DNA of 64,000 nt from Ectocarpus siliculosus (GCA_000310025.1 FN649734.1:773762-837761), one strand, 5' to 3'; counted from the stretch's first letter, positions 22,201 through 36,245 are shown. Numbers and translations: made by a program. Notes: generated by a model not told the origin, from the sequence alone.

Positions 22201-25200
22201 CCAATCGGTGTCATCGACCTTGGCCCATCCCTGCCCAACTACCTTCCCAGCACGGTCGCGGTGTGATGGTTTCCCATATCAGATAGTTTCCCACATCAAA
22301 GCAACTTTCTCCATTGGTTCACTCAACCGTCCTCTTGATTTTGTTACTTCGTTCGCGTTCGCGAACACCCACACAGGATTTCAACGGCGGCCCGTGCTGC
22401 TTGCAGTTCAACTGCATGGTGCAGAAAGGGTACTATCCGACCGCGGATGATCGACTAAGGGGTACTTTTGTCTTATCTACACTTCAGGATGCCCTTACGG
22501 GCGCGCTCATTCTGGAGCGTGGCAATGTCAATGTGAGGAGCGCCCCGAGCGTAGGCAGCTACACTCACTTTGCGTGACAGTGGCGTACGCATCGCTTGCT
22601 GCACCAAGGCCTCCGCTTTCCAGGAATGTATGTTTTCAATGCCTTACCCTGCTTTTACGAGTTGACCCCGTCGGACCCGATCCGGACCGCCGATTGCGGG
22701 GCCCCACGCAGTTGTAGGCTAAAACACGTAAACTGGAAACCTGTCGCGCCGTTTACATCTGTCCGTTGGCCTTCTTCTATACAGAGCGAGGCTGTTGAAA
22801 GCGTCTGGGACGTGGCTGCCTACGCAGGGCAAACTGAGACATCTCTTCGCAACTTGGCCGCACTCTACAAGGCGGTGAGAATGGGATTCTAAGCACCAAT
22901 GATCCCCCACGACGCTCAGCTCCAATACGACAGTATCAGACAACTCTCTTCGGTAACACATGCATAGGTGGTGCAAGGTTATTTGTCGTCGCCATCCATA
23001 GTACCTGGTGATGTCACACGGCGCTCGTAAGAGAACAATACAAACGAGCGCGAGGTCTGTGCTTCAAGAGGAAACAAATTGGCGTTTAATCAGAGTTGGT
23101 GCCGTCACACGGTGGTTCGAAGTGCACAGCAAGAAGCCCGCTTGTAGACGTTTCCATCCGCGTGTGTGTGTGCACCCGTCAATGGCATGTAGGAGCTGTC
23201 CTTCTTCGCTCCAAGCTGCATCGATCACGGGCTACTACTTGTCGGCGACGTCGAACTATGGATGTGCCCATCGGGGACCGAATCATTCGACAACGTGAGA
23301 AAAACTTGATGTCACAGTAAGATAAGCAGCGCTTCCTTCTGTCAAGTCTGGTTGGTGTGCTGGGCTCTAGGACCAAGACCGTTAACCGCGGTAGGCCTCT
23401 TCGTTAACTCCGCGCATGACTTCTCTCATGTATCCAGCCAAAAGCGCGGCTAAGATCGTAGATCCTGAGACACACCGTCAAACACCACACCGCCCGTGTT
23501 GATGTGGTGCGGTGAATCGTGCCTGGCACTTGTGTTGGAGAGCAGTCTGTCTACAGTGTTGGAGGCTGACTGTCATCGCATGCGTTGGGGTGTCATCAAC
23601 AAATCAAGCGGGGCGGATTGGTGGTGTCTTCTTCCGGTCCGATGTGTTTTGCCAGGCGCCATGATCTTCAATCAACCCGTTTTGAATGCTCTTGACGTTA
23701 TCAGCCATGAGCCCGGTCTCCCATTCATAGTAGAATCCTCTGTACGCCTTCCCTCGGCGTGCTATTCAGGTCGATGCTCTGTGCCTTACCGATGAAGAAA
23801 CTGGAGCCTTATCTGGGGTAGAGTTCCAAGTAACTCTGGATGACGTTCGCCTACGCTTGGCGGCTGAGATTTCTGTGGACGCATGGGAGCGCATCCAGGT
23901 AGAGAAGCGGGGTGGTGGGTTTCGTCCTCAAGATTAAAGGGGGGAATTGGTAACGTGCTTCAGAGTTTTGATATCGGTGGCTTCCCACCAAGCTTCAATG
24001 TAGTCTGAACACCGACATCGAAACAGTCGCAACGTGTAATTGGAACGTGTAAACCTCGACCATGATATTCGCAAGAAAAATATACGATAAATCAGAACTG
24101 AAGGCTTGCTGCGCCATGATGGATCGCTAGGTTTCATTTCCGGGTAGTGAAACATGGTGCAACGTGGTGCATCAAGGTGATTCATGAGGTTCAGGAGAGA
24201 AACCGAAAAGCGTTAACAAGGAAATGGTTCTGACAATTGCTGTAATATTCATGACGCACCATGAGGATCTCGGTATAAATCATGATTCCCATGGAGTCAT
24301 TTTTCGATGTATTTTCTCTTTTTCATGGATCTCGTGAGACTGCTCACGGGAAACACGAGCACAACACAAGACATATGTCCTCACTGAGCATCATGTCGTA
24401 TCATGGTGCACCATGGCACCATGTGCCAAATCTCCATGACGTGACCCGACACTCTTCAACATGTGGGAATCTCTCTTTTGTTCTTGTGGGACAACGTGGC
24501 CACGCCCACGTACTGCAGTTCTGTACCGTTGCGTCCAACGGATAACTATCCGCAATGATTGCTTGTCATCCACTGGGTAATTATTCAATGATCGAAGATT
24601 GACGGAATAAGTGTAAGAACGGCCATGGAGCAGTGGTGGAACGGGCGTGGCGACGCTAACGAGCAGGCAAGTCCACTTTGGTGTTCCACATGTACAGTAG
24701 TCTAGAACCGCCGCCTCGGTGCGTATTGTTTTGTCCTTTCTGCATGAAGCAGATACGGCTGCAGCTTCTCTGTTCTTCTGCTTGCTCCTACGCGAGAGCC
24801 CCAGAGCTGATTGTCATTGATGATGGCCAAGCTGCTACCCGACAATCTTGCCTACCCTGCTATAACATAGTATGGTTCCCTTCTTCGCCATGGGTGTTGA
24901 TGGTTTTGGACGATGGGTGTTTTGGTTGATTTTTCGACGGGCATCATGTTCTTCACTCTTTGAGCAGGTGGCTCTCTTCGACTCATGCAACGACATTAAC
25001 TGCAACCCAACCTGCATGTCTGAGCTGATACCGGGCACACGAGATGAGAGCGAGAGTACGCTGGTATGGACCCTGGTGCTCGCAACCTGCGCTGTGGCCT
25101 TGTTGGTACTTGGAGGCGGTAAGTGTTCAAGCTTCTATTACATAAGCCCGCGCCGGAGCTGCCGGTGCTGTACCAAGCCTTGTTGGCGCTTCTGTTGTGG

Positions 25201-28200
25201 ACTCGCTCCTATTCGATGCTCGTCATCGAATACTCTGCCGCCACAATTAATCTTGCCCAAAGCGTCTGCAACCAACCGGTGAAGCTTTTGGGCGAGGCAG
25301 TCGTCAAACACAAACTGCATTTACCTTATCGCATCACCTGTATCACGTCTAGGTCAATAGACTGTATTCGGACAACTTGTATCGAATTTCGCCCTATGCT
25401 CTATGCTATGCAGGGCTAATCGCAGTGGTGTGGGGTGTACGGTGGAGAAACCGCGCAGTAGGCATTGTGACATCTGCTTTGCTAGAAGAAAGCCGAAAAT
25501 CCCGAGACAAACAAGCGCCAAGCCTCAGGTACGCCCAACGCACACCAAGTGTTTCCTTGTAAAAATGATCGCCGTTCTGGCCAACATGTCTCATCCCAAT
25601 GCGAACCAAGTGGTTCCTTGTAGAAAATTATCACTGTTCTTGCCCGCTCATGCAAATCAAAGGTGTCGACTTAAACCTGCGATCCATATCTACGTCACCC
25701 GGCCATGCATATTTTTTTACCTTGCTGGTTTACTACCGCCCTGTACCACCCAAGGCAAAACCTGGGGTTCTGTCCGTGTTTCGGGACGATTTAGTCCAAG
25801 TTGTTCGTGTTGAAAAACCGGCGACTTGTCCATGATTCTCAGATGGAAGCGTACAGTGAAAAATCAACCTTCCCCGGACCTTATCAGAATACCATTCATA
25901 CGTTGATCCGGGTCTCTTTCTGATGATGGACCTGATCGAATGGCCAACAGCGATCAGTACAGGCATCTGTCGCTGACATCACGTGGTCATGGCCCTGATG
26001 GCAAGACTGAATCCGTGCTGGAATGGAACAGCCTTAGCTACTGGCTTCCGCCGACACACCGGTGCGCACCTTCGGTCATTGGCATCTTTGACTGTCACCC
26101 GCACAATCTTAAGAGAAAATCGGTCGCCCACCATGCCATTTATTGTGTAATGAACCCGGGCCTTGTTGCAATAGCAGTCGATGGCCCACGAACAACGCTC
26201 GTCTTCTAAGAAAGGCCCACCCGTTTTTTTTTCGATGTGGAAACGCGCCCCGTAGACGCCTGCGCTGTTTCGACGCCCTTCCGACAAGGTGAGGCTGACA
26301 GTGGCGACAAAAAGGCTTTTGACAAAATTGAGGGAATGAGAATGGTCGAGGTTCCTGCCAAGATACTTCATGCACCTCGTGGTCGAAGAAAAACTCATTG
26401 TCCACGAGTTCGAATGCAAGCCCACCGAAGGCCTAGAGTCGGAGATGGGATGACGGAAAGGAAATATTCAAGTATTCGCTCACACGACACCCTCAAAATA
26501 TAAAGTCGTATTTGAAGCAAGAGCATTGTTCTCGATACGCTGCTCGGTAAACCTCGGACATGGACGGGAGAGCGAAGCCCTGCTGCTCACCTTCTTTCTT
26601 CACATCGTTTCTGGCACATTTTCATTCCCTTCGTTCGTCTCGGTTCTACTCCAAACGACATGAACCGAATTTCGGGTTTCAATATGTAGACTATTGGACT
26701 GACTAAAATATGGGGGGAAATGAGGGAATCCATCAACCACACAGGATTCTCTACCACATTTCATGAATCAACACACTGGACACCAACGGAAATGAGTCGA
26801 GTTCGGCACTAAGGGTCAGGATACTGACACGAACTGGAGGACAACGAAAAAAGAGCGCGTACCACCTACAATGACAACATGAGAGGGAGTATTCCATTTG
26901 AGTACAAATGCGGCCTGGCCCGGTGATCTCGTGCTCGTTGTCGGTGTCGATCCTTAGGGTTTCGTTTCGTGCCCGCCGCCTTCTATGCTTTATTTGCCAC
27001 TTGCTCTCCACCTGTTCCGCACTATCCTTTTGTGTTCGAACAGTCGCCGGTGGCGGACACGTTCGCCATCCGGCATCGACACTGTCCCCGAAGAAAAGCA
27101 GCTGCTTCACAACATGGATGGAGAAGTCCCTAAGGGATCCTTGTGCGCGTTGATGGGACCTTCAGGCAGTGGCAAGTACACATAGAGAGTATTTCAGCCA
27201 ACAGCCTGTCACCGTTGAATACTCAACATCCACACGATCCAAAACACAAGGATGGTCTGCATCGCTTCGCTTCGCGGGGTGTCTTGCGGCCGTCCACTAC
27301 ATATTCTCTTCCCTTTAACTGCTTCAGGTTGCGCGTGCCAACGAATGCTCAGGATCTCATGGATCTCATGCTTTTCGGTGCGTTCATTTTTGTCACACTC
27401 AGGCAAGAGCACTCTGCTCGATCTGCTCACCGGAAGGAAGGCGATCGGTCGGTGCAGCGGGGAGTTGATGTTCAACGGAAAATCTATCGCAAACCAAAAG
27501 GTTTCTCGAGTTGGTACAGGGAGGGGCAAGGGAAGTGGGCTTGGAAAAAAAACAAGGAGTCTATTATCCGTTGCCCCATGTAAGCACGACTGTCCCACGA
27601 GGCATTCGAAACTGGTAGAGCCATGTAGGCCAGACTCGATCAAGCCTTGCCGTACGTCCACCACCCGGTCGATACACCGTGGCCCTGTGCGCTGCCGCAC
27701 CCTTTCTCAACGACCCAGGGCTCATACATCTCCAAGTCCGGCTACATGCGGCAGCTTCATATCCCCTTCCTGGAAGGCCTTTCGGTCTTGGAGAATTTGG
27801 TGTTTGCTGTCGTCCTGAGGTACCCGGGCACCCTTGAGGTGCAAACAAAACGAATTGAAACGTGAGTCTTGGACTGGAACCTGACGTTTCTGCCAGGTAA
27901 AACTTGCGACACATCGTCACTCCTCTACACTACCTACCACGCACGGAGTCACGCGTATCTGGGGAGATACATCAAACCGACGTGTGCTGTAGCATGTCTC
28001 TTAATGGTCCCGTGCTGTTGACGTCCACGTCTAGGGCAATCAAGCTAACGTCCCTCGAGGGAAGCATCAACACCAAAGCGGGCGGCTTGAGCGGGGGACT
28101 CAAGCGGCGTTTGTCCCTCGCCCTAGAACTCTTGCCGGACCGCCGAGTTCTGTTCTTAGGTGAGAAGTCGCCGAAAAAAGTGATGCTTTAGAGAATACCG

Positions 28201-31200
28201 CTGGTTGTTGGTGATACCCTGTGACCTTGTTGTATGTAGGTGATATTTGGTATTATTCGTTGTGGTCATACCTAGTATCATTTGGGAGAGTTGTTGGTGA
28301 AACTGTTAAGAATACCAGCAGAAACTGAGTAGCCGTGAATCCACCGAGCAAGTTAGCACTGTGACCAGGAATACCATTTGTTCCACGAAGCGAACTAGAA
28401 AGTGCATACTCTTCCTTTCGTCTGGCATTTTGTTGGCAGCCTCTTTTAACATCAGGAGCAGTCTCGATTATTTCCCTCGAGTGAACGAAGAATATGCCCA
28501 CCCGATTGTTCTGTGAATCAATGTTGCACGCAACAAACACCGAAGACGAGCCGACCTCAGGACTAGATGCCACTTCGTCTCTGGAGCTCATGACTATTCT
28601 CAAGCGCCTGTCGACTAAGGTGTGATGCGGGGAGAGTTTAAGCCAACTCGACTTACGTGTGATGTATTGCATTCTAGGATTCAAACATGAACGTGATCAT
28701 GACCGCCTTTTCATATAGAAATGGTTGGTTCACTCCCCGCTATCACGAAGCGATCGTCACACAGTCTACTTCCACGCAGTACTTGATGGGGCACTTTCTG
28801 CTTGGAACAGAGTCCTTTTGTTCTTTCGTGTACTTCCGGGGCGGACTGTAAACATCACCGTGTCATCACGGCACTTGTCCATTTGAATAAGTTCAAATGG
28901 GTTCGCCCGCTTCGTTTGCCACTCTTGTTCTCGACTTGAACTATCAGTTCTTGGTGTTACTTGCTGCTGCCGGCTTTCTCGAGCTCGGTACGGTAGTCGA
29001 TGGGCACACAGTATCCATGGCCGGGTGCTATGCCGCTTGCTTTCAGTCGCGCGTCGTACTTCGCGCGCTTGTTTGCTAGAGCCTGGCGCGTGGAAGAAAT
29101 TGCTTCCGAACAGCCCACATGCCCACACGCCGTACGCACATGTTTCGCCGTACAGGTTACTTTGGTTGTGGCCATTCATCAGCCTCGACCGGAGCTTTGG
29201 CTGCTATTTACCCACGCGATCCTTCTCAAAGATGGCAGAACTGTATACTGCGGCCCGGCAGATGAAGCTCTGAGCAGTATCACCAGGTGGGAGGTCTGGG
29301 ATGTGCAACTAGAAAAGGCGTCATGATTAATTGGCGACAGATTTTGCTGTCGGCCGCCTGTGACCGGCAGGAGTCGCAATTTTGAAGTCTTGCCCGCTTC
29401 TCCTCTTGTTTGGTCCTTGGAAATACATTGAAGTTTCCATGGAGTATACCACTATTGCGTGAGCGTCTCTGGCGGAAAAAAACCCGCCCATTCATTTTCG
29501 GATGAGTCGTGCAATTTTGCGTCCAAGCTACAGTTTCAATGCCTCCCACCCCATTATCTAGGACTTTCCAGCAGGGTTTACCACTCGAGCACGGTGGTCT
29601 TCATGACGGAATTCGAATCTTAGATAACGTTCTTGTGGTGCATGACATGTTTCGAGAGTTCGGCCTTGGCAAGAACGAGACCTTAACCCCTTCAGCGACA
29701 AAATACGTCAACCTACGAAACAGCCTCATTTGCACAGCTTAACACCGGCACAATCATGTATTCAGCTGTCAGCTACGACGAGGAACGACAATACACTATA
29801 CCGGGTTTCGTCGCAAGCATAGCGCGTCCGCCACCTTCAACTTCACGGGAGTGGCTTCCGTCATGGCTTCCGTGAACGGTTTTGGAGGTTTGTGGGCGCC
29901 TTGGGAAAACCACCCAATCCCTTCCGTAGCAGTGACAAAAACTTCAAAAAACAATTAACTACCAAGGTTTCATAGGCCGCCACATGGACAACAGCTCAAT
30001 GCACATTGCTTCCACGGCTCCAATGGAGCGCGATGGAATCTCTCACCAAAACCGTTTCCTCTGTTCACCCTTCCTATTCAGGCAACGCGTTGTGTGCATG
30101 TAGAATCATGCTGCTGCCGCCATGGCTAGAAGACATAGGTTATACTACGGCGTGGCTTGGAGCAAACCTAGTACCGAAGACGTACCACGTACCCAATTTA
30201 TTCTCATTGCTGCTTAGATGTTCAAAATATTTCTGGGCGTTGGTGCGCGCGAAATATGTCGTCGTTGTTGTCGTTGTTGTTGTTGTTGTTGTTGTGGTTG
30301 TTGTCTTCACATTAAAAGCCGTTCCGTTCTCTCTACCCAGTACCTTCTTCTGTCCGTACTACAGTATGACTTGACGCGGTCGATTCCCGTGGTCACAGGT
30401 TAACTTACCCAAAAACTTGTATACGAAAAAACGATTGACCCGAAGGGTCCGCAAGTCAGTGTAAGTCACCGACAGATAGTCTGGGACACTCCGCTCGCCT
30501 CTACACGCTATGCGAGGCGACCATAGACTGGAAAGAAAAAGAAAAAGAAAAAAAAAAGAAGAAAGACAAAGGGAACAGATGGAGAGGAGGGAAAGAGAAA
30601 GAGAAAGACACAGGAAAAGACACACGCCAGAGTAACTATCGTAGCGAACAAACAAACAAACAAACAAACAGAGCAACACAAGACAACACAAAACAACACA
30701 AAGCGGGCCACGCGAGCAGCAAATGCACGTCATCGTCCGTTTGGGGTTGGTGCAATGGTGCGGTGCCGGGGGGGGGGGTGTACTCCTCATGTTTTGCGTG
30801 CCTTAGCGGTTAGACCATTGACCACGCGTCCTCGAGAGGACGGAGCATTGTTCCCACAGGACCGATCACCGATGGCCAATCGTTCCTTTAAGTCAATCAA
30901 GGGGTTCAATCCAGCACAGCATTTCGCGCCACTCGGTTCCTGTCTTCCCTCGCCGTCTCTTCCGTCTGCTGCACCCCTCCCGCCCCAGCGGTTGTTAGCT
31001 TAGGGTTAGGGTCATTAGATGTTGAAAAAAATATTGTGGCTTTGTAATATGTTGACTTCATACTTCCGGGTGCTCGGGAAGAACGAATGACCCACCGCCC
31101 TTTCGTTTGTAACTTTCTTGACTACACAGGAAATATTTTTTCCGCGCAAGAGATTTCGCGATACCCTGACTCGTACTGACAATATTGTGCCCCCCGCATC

Positions 31201-34200
31201 ATCTATTTCTTGCCTGAAAGAGTCGAGAGAACAGAAAGTCGACAGAGGAAATACAACAACGACCGTATACTAAGGGGAAGGCCAAACAACAAGCGGTAAC
31301 TGCAAGCTGTATTGCGAACCTCCCCTCGTCTGCTCTGTAATTCCTCTTCCCTGAACGGCTCACAAACAAGGCTTCAGGACGCAAAACATGAAAGACACGC
31401 TGAAAGGAACCCCCTTTTTTCGTCTCAGGTTTCTGCCAAGGTCGAACTCCGCTCAGCTAGTACTGCCAGTCGCGATGGAGGAAAAGACCAACACCGAAAA
31501 ACCCGAAACGGTCTCTTCGACGTCGATCGGATCGCGAGAGTCGTTTCCGACGATCGAGAGCATCTTCGCAGAACTTGAACATGCTGACGAGAGCTGCCCA
31601 ACGTGAGTTGCTCGTTAGTTCTCGCTACTCTGTTGTGAACGATGATCTTGGGTAGTGCTTTCGCGCTGGAGTTCGAGTCTGCACACTGGACATCTGTGAC
31701 CACCGAAGTGAGACGTCCATTCTGCAACGTCCGACGGACCACAATGATGTTTCTCGAGTTTTTTGGAGATATTTCGGAAGCCGTTACCCCGTGTTTCCCG
31801 CTATCCGAAAGTTCCCACTGCAGGAAGACTCCCATTCGTCGAAGTCATGAACGTTTCCCCTGCTATTTCTCGGATAACCTTCGCAACGAAGCAGCACCCT
31901 GCTTTACGAATTTGCAAGGCTACAGACTCTCCAAATGTAGAAATTATACGAACGTGGACCGGGAACTTGGATTCCCTTTTCAGTTATTCACGAGTTTTTC
32001 AATTATCGAAATACACGTCCATGTCCCGTGTGAAACGAAACGCGAAAAAAAAAAACATCTCAGACAGAGGGAGCCCACCATTAGCAACAACCTCCTGGCT
32101 GGCACATTGCAAGGACACACAAGCATTCCGGACAGGATCCTGGACATCTTGGTGAGGCGAGCGCAACCTTTGCGGTACGGAATATGTCTTTGGGGTGCCT
32201 TGGGGAGGGTTCTTCTGGAGTACTTCGGCATGCGCCACAGTCATGGGCAGAGGGTCTATCAGCGTGATCCTCGATCCCGCCCCAAAATCGTAGCGGAAAA
32301 TTGCCAATTCATATTCACGCTCTGCGTTTATTTAGGTAGAGATGAACAAATATGTGATGAAGCACGGAGGCATAGAGTTCTAGTGTTGATCGGTCCTCGA
32401 GCGGATCATTGTCGATATTGTGTCATGGCTGCGACTAACACATGCGAGATTGGCTCTCGTACGTCCTAGTAACATGTGCAAGCCGCTCAGACGTTCTGCC
32501 TGTTGCTACGTGCTGTTTTGGTGTTTCAAGATGGCGGTTGATGTGCTACACGTGGAGAGCATCAGAGCAAGCGACGGCCCTCTGCGCGGGACGAGTTCTA
32601 CAGAAGAAACGGCAAAGATTTTCACAAATGAGACGCAACCTACTACTCAGGCAGAAACGGCCATCGAGAACGACGAGACTAAGGTGAACCAGGTATTTCA
32701 TCACTTGTTGCCTGTATCGGGAGCGCTGGTACGGCCAAGCGTGAGCCATGACACACGATAGACGCCCTTCCCGGGAACCTTTGTTTGGGGAGACGCTGGC
32801 CGCCGTTCACCTTCACAGACACGCCAGACGATTCTTGGTGCACCCCATGAAACATACGAGGTGCACCGTACATCTCTTTTCTCCTTCGTGTCTGGCTCTG
32901 GACGGTTGCTAAACATGTTTTCAACGCCGACCGTGCTCAGGGAAGGCACGTGGACCGTCCGACCAAGGCAGACCCCGCCAAGCGAGAGAAAACCCCGGCG
33001 TGGAAAATCGCAGCGGCGTTGATGACACGTTCCTTACAAAGCGGCTACGCCAAGTAAGTCACAGGTAGAGCCGTCAGCATAGTCGTTACTCTCACCGTGT
33101 GGACTTGCACACGATATTCGTGCTTCGCAAACCATCGAATGACGCTGTGACAGGCACAAGTAGCGTTTCTCGCAATTCCACCGAAACGAAACTAAGCCCC
33201 GATAAGGAGTGCCACCCCATTGTGCGCATGCAGTTCGGTCGAGTTGCCGTAAACTAAGCTGCAAGTTGAATATCGTTCGAAAAGGCTTACCAAACTGTAC
33301 TACTTCGCCCACCTGCCGTACACGATGGCAGGTTCCTCCCACCCAGAGGCTGACGTAGAATTTGGCAACGAAAGTAGATAGGTGCTCGGGCGTAGAAGCT
33401 ATGCATCTACTACCGAGAGAGAATGCACTCCTCAACGCAGTGGCTCCAATGTGCTAGTCCCTAACGCGTGTTGACGTATTCGGATGTTGTCATTAGGGTC
33501 TTTGACTTTAAAGCAGAGAATTGTAGTTGAATTTTGGGGGAATCGGATAGCCGCTATGTTTCAATACTTTTCTTCGAAGGCTTCCGCTCATATCTACTGT
33601 TCATATTTTCCCCACGGCACAACTCTGATCCGTAGTCACGTAGGAGAATCTCTCCCATGTGTCGCATCTCCTACGACGATCGCTCGTGGACTGTTTTCTT
33701 GACGGGGTGGGCAACATCTCGTGCTGCCGGCAAACAAGACAGTCAACAAAGCAGGAAGGACTTGACCCGCTGGGACCCACCGTTGTGGTAATGGGCTCTT
33801 GAGAATCGTTGGCCTTGGCATTCTCACCAAGTTGCTATGATTTTCAATTCCTCTGCTTGAACGTTTCAACCTCGTTTCCTCGGGCACCCGTCCTCCAGCG
33901 AGCTCACGTTGTCGACTATGGTGTTGGGTGGTTCTGTGGCCTTCATCGCCGGCGCTCTACGGTCTGCCGACGACAAAGCCACCGCTGTCCACATGGTTCT
34001 CAGCGCTCTTATCAACGCCGTCCTCCCAGTGCTGCTCACATGTGCGTGGGAAAAATCGTACCTCGTTCCGCTTCGTCCTTGATGTCCAAAGAGTCATGTG
34101 GGTGGAGATAACAAGTCGCATTTCTTCTTTTCGTACTTGAGGTCCATGAGTTCGTCCGACACTATGATATTGCTCCGGTTGAGGACACTACGAGGGCCGA

Positions 34201-36245
34201 CGTGGAGTATGTGCATGCTCCAACGCGATGACCGCACATGCCGTCGTCCAGACGCACCCCTGCTGGTGTTAAGAATGAGCGAGGACTGGGCTCTGACAAG
34301 CGTGGAAATGGAAGACAGCTTCTATGGTCCGGCTTGTGCAACCCTTCGGGTCGTCTTCGACCACCTGTCCATAGGAGTGATATGCTCATTTCTCGTGACC
34401 TTGGTCATGCACCTCATATTTTGGTACCCAATCATATCTGGTGAGTGTAACTGCGTTTGTCGTGACACGCTGTGTTGTGTCGTGGCACGCTGTGTTGTGT
34501 CGTGACACGCTGTGTTGATTCATAGGGCAAGTATTTCATGGCGATACCATCAGTGGGATCATTTTCTCCACAGTTAGGGACATTAGATTCGACGTCGAGC
34601 TTGATTATCCTCGTTTTCGACGTATCGCACAAGAGAGTACGACGACCCCACCAGATTTTTGCGCTGATGCTTTTTTTCGTAAGGCTGTTGAGCGGTGCTT
34701 GTAACACGTGTTACAATCCGCTTAACCGTTTACTACGTTCCAAACAATCGTGGCAGAATTGCCGGCCTCAGCGCTAGGCATATATGCCCAGCTGTCGAGT
34801 GCGCTGATTCTTGGAGCGTGGACGATTATCGGGGTGATGGACTCTATGATCGTGTTGGGTGTAGGGCTAACCCAAGCTTTGGCCATTTCGAGTGCCTTCA
34901 ACACCATGTGAGCCGAGCGTGGGTGGGTAGTGTGACCGGTAGCGTTCTTCGAGTACTGTCATTTCACATTGAATGATTATTCTTCGAACATCTGTCACCA
35001 CGACATCGCTCATTTTGCCAAGTAGCAAGTGTTGGATGCACATGTTGTGCGCACTGGGCTCCTTCATGAGGAACATCGGCGGACAATGACGCACCCGACC
35101 AGCACGGTCAATGGAACTAAATGACATTTGGCTGTCGACAGACAACCCTTTTCGTCCGTCTACCGTCGTTCCTCTGTAGATGGTCCGTGTTCTCCGGCAC
35201 GGTGCTGCTGATTTCGACTCTTCCGAGCTTACTCAAGATCATCACCTACTCTTCGCCTACTTGTAAGAACACCGTTGTCTTGTTTCCGATGGGCGGTCTC
35301 ATGCGGGATACACGGATAACCGCTTTGGACACTCTATTCACCAGCTTCGGCAAATCACATACGCATCACTGGCATAGTCTTTGTGAGTCTTTGTTGGCTT
35401 CAGAACTCGGTACATCTGGCAACCCAACCCCGTGGCCATACGCCTGTCGTGTTCGCTCTCTTGACGGGACTCCTGACAATATTTGGGACAGACTGGTCTG
35501 TCACATTTGCTCTCCGCATCCTATTGGACGGCCTCGACAGGACATCCTCCTGTAACTACAGTGGCGCACTTTGTGAGTACGTTTTCACATCACTGCTTGT
35601 CAAGATCGGTCCAATGGTTTCGAGCACGAGGTTCGAGGATCGGTGACCGTGATGTTGTGCATGGATGTTTTGTGCGATGGTTGGATCAAGGCTAAGGGCA
35701 AACAAACCGGACGTCCCCGAGTCGAATTTCACCTTACGTTGTTCCAATACCCAGCCAGATAACTTGCAAAGCGGCCAACAAAGCGGTCTTGTTCACTGCT
35801 GCACGTTTCTGCCTGTTTCGAGCAGATTCTGGATGTGCATCGAATCTATTCTCAACGATGTCGAGGCTCATTCTGTCGTACCAGTCGGACGCAGGAATAG
35901 CCTCATGACGAACGTTCTTGATTTTGGTGATCCTGAAAACATGATACCGCTGAAGCCATCATCTTTGACAGCCGTCACAAACCGTCCGGGTTGTTTACAG
36001 ACTGCACGGCAAACTACGGCGACGTCATCGCGCATGCCCTCGATCTACACCTGCGGGAGACCGGCCTCAACATGGTTGCCATGGTCGGGTTCACAACCGC
36101 TGGCGTGGTGTTGCTCATCACAATCGTGAACATCAAGAGCCGTCACGCCCACATCCTTGATGGCCTCGGCAGCCAAGCTATCGTCAAGAGTGCTACCGAG
36201 AGCAACAAGCATGGGAAAGATCAGACCGCGACGGACGGATCGTAG
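19287..36245 (+). CDS. Pectin acetylesterase/Notum-like ectodomain fused to an ABCG transporter
   Basis: 31 exons with mutually compatible phases: 19287-19416, 19951-20071, 20290-20394, 20586-20690, 21174-21297, 22060-22182, 22377-22461, 22624-22874, 23193-23294, 23770-23898, 24598-24666, 24968-25118, 25414-25528, 25963-26061, 27044-27171, 27403-27500, 27719-27861, 28035-28159, 28546-28619, 29156-29286, 31429-31602, 32085-32151, 32531-32692, 32941-33053, 33899-34041, 34252-34440, 34757-34907, 35180-35262, 35345-35382, 35404-35572, 36001-36245; about 1313 aa. Residues ~44-465 match the pectinacetylesterase/Notum family: CADGSPGVFYM, IQGGGACAY, nucleophile block GSSAGG (Ser ~176), SFFAPSCIDHG (His ~360), terminal CNPTC. 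One membrane helix (~480-506) follows, then a basic linker. The ABCG ATPase has LEWNSLSYWL, Walker A GPSGSGKST (607-615), signature LSGG (711-714), Walker B with DEPTSGLDA, and VAIHQPRP. The remainder is an ABCG-type membrane domain. The substrate is unknown. The start Met, exon 8 length and small exon 35345-35382 are the least certain parts. Confidence 0.78.
30260..30405 (+). repeat. (TTG)n-tailed dispersed repeat, copy 2
   Basis: TTG-type triplets, then TCTTCACATTAAAA, CCGTTCC, CAGTACCTTCTTCTGTCCGT and CCGTGGTCACAGG, in the same order as copy 1 near 2806. It lies in the long intron 29287-31428 of the fusion gene. Confidence 0.6.
30765..30865 (+). repeat. Dispersed repeat with GGTTAGACCATTGACC core, copy 1
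   Basis: A G-run leads into TGTACTCCT, then GCGGTTAGACCATTGACC, then GACGGAGCA and a distal CAGGACC. The same series of blocks occurs at 58085-58200. The core resembles a tRNA D-arm region, so a tRNA-derived SINE is possible, but no full cloverleaf or B box was made out. This copy is intronic in the fusion gene. Confidence 0.5.

Noticed and set aside
23660-23742. Possible extra esterase exon (AMIFNQPVLNALDVISHEPG)
   Set aside because: Its start phase does not match the preceding exon (phase 0), while joining 23193-23294 directly to 23770-23898 keeps phase and fits the family.
34525-34690. Possible exon with GQVFHGDTISGIIFSTV
   Set aside because: The next acceptor at 34757 has the same phase requirement and yields the expected hydrophobic membrane segment; this stretch is not hydrophobic.
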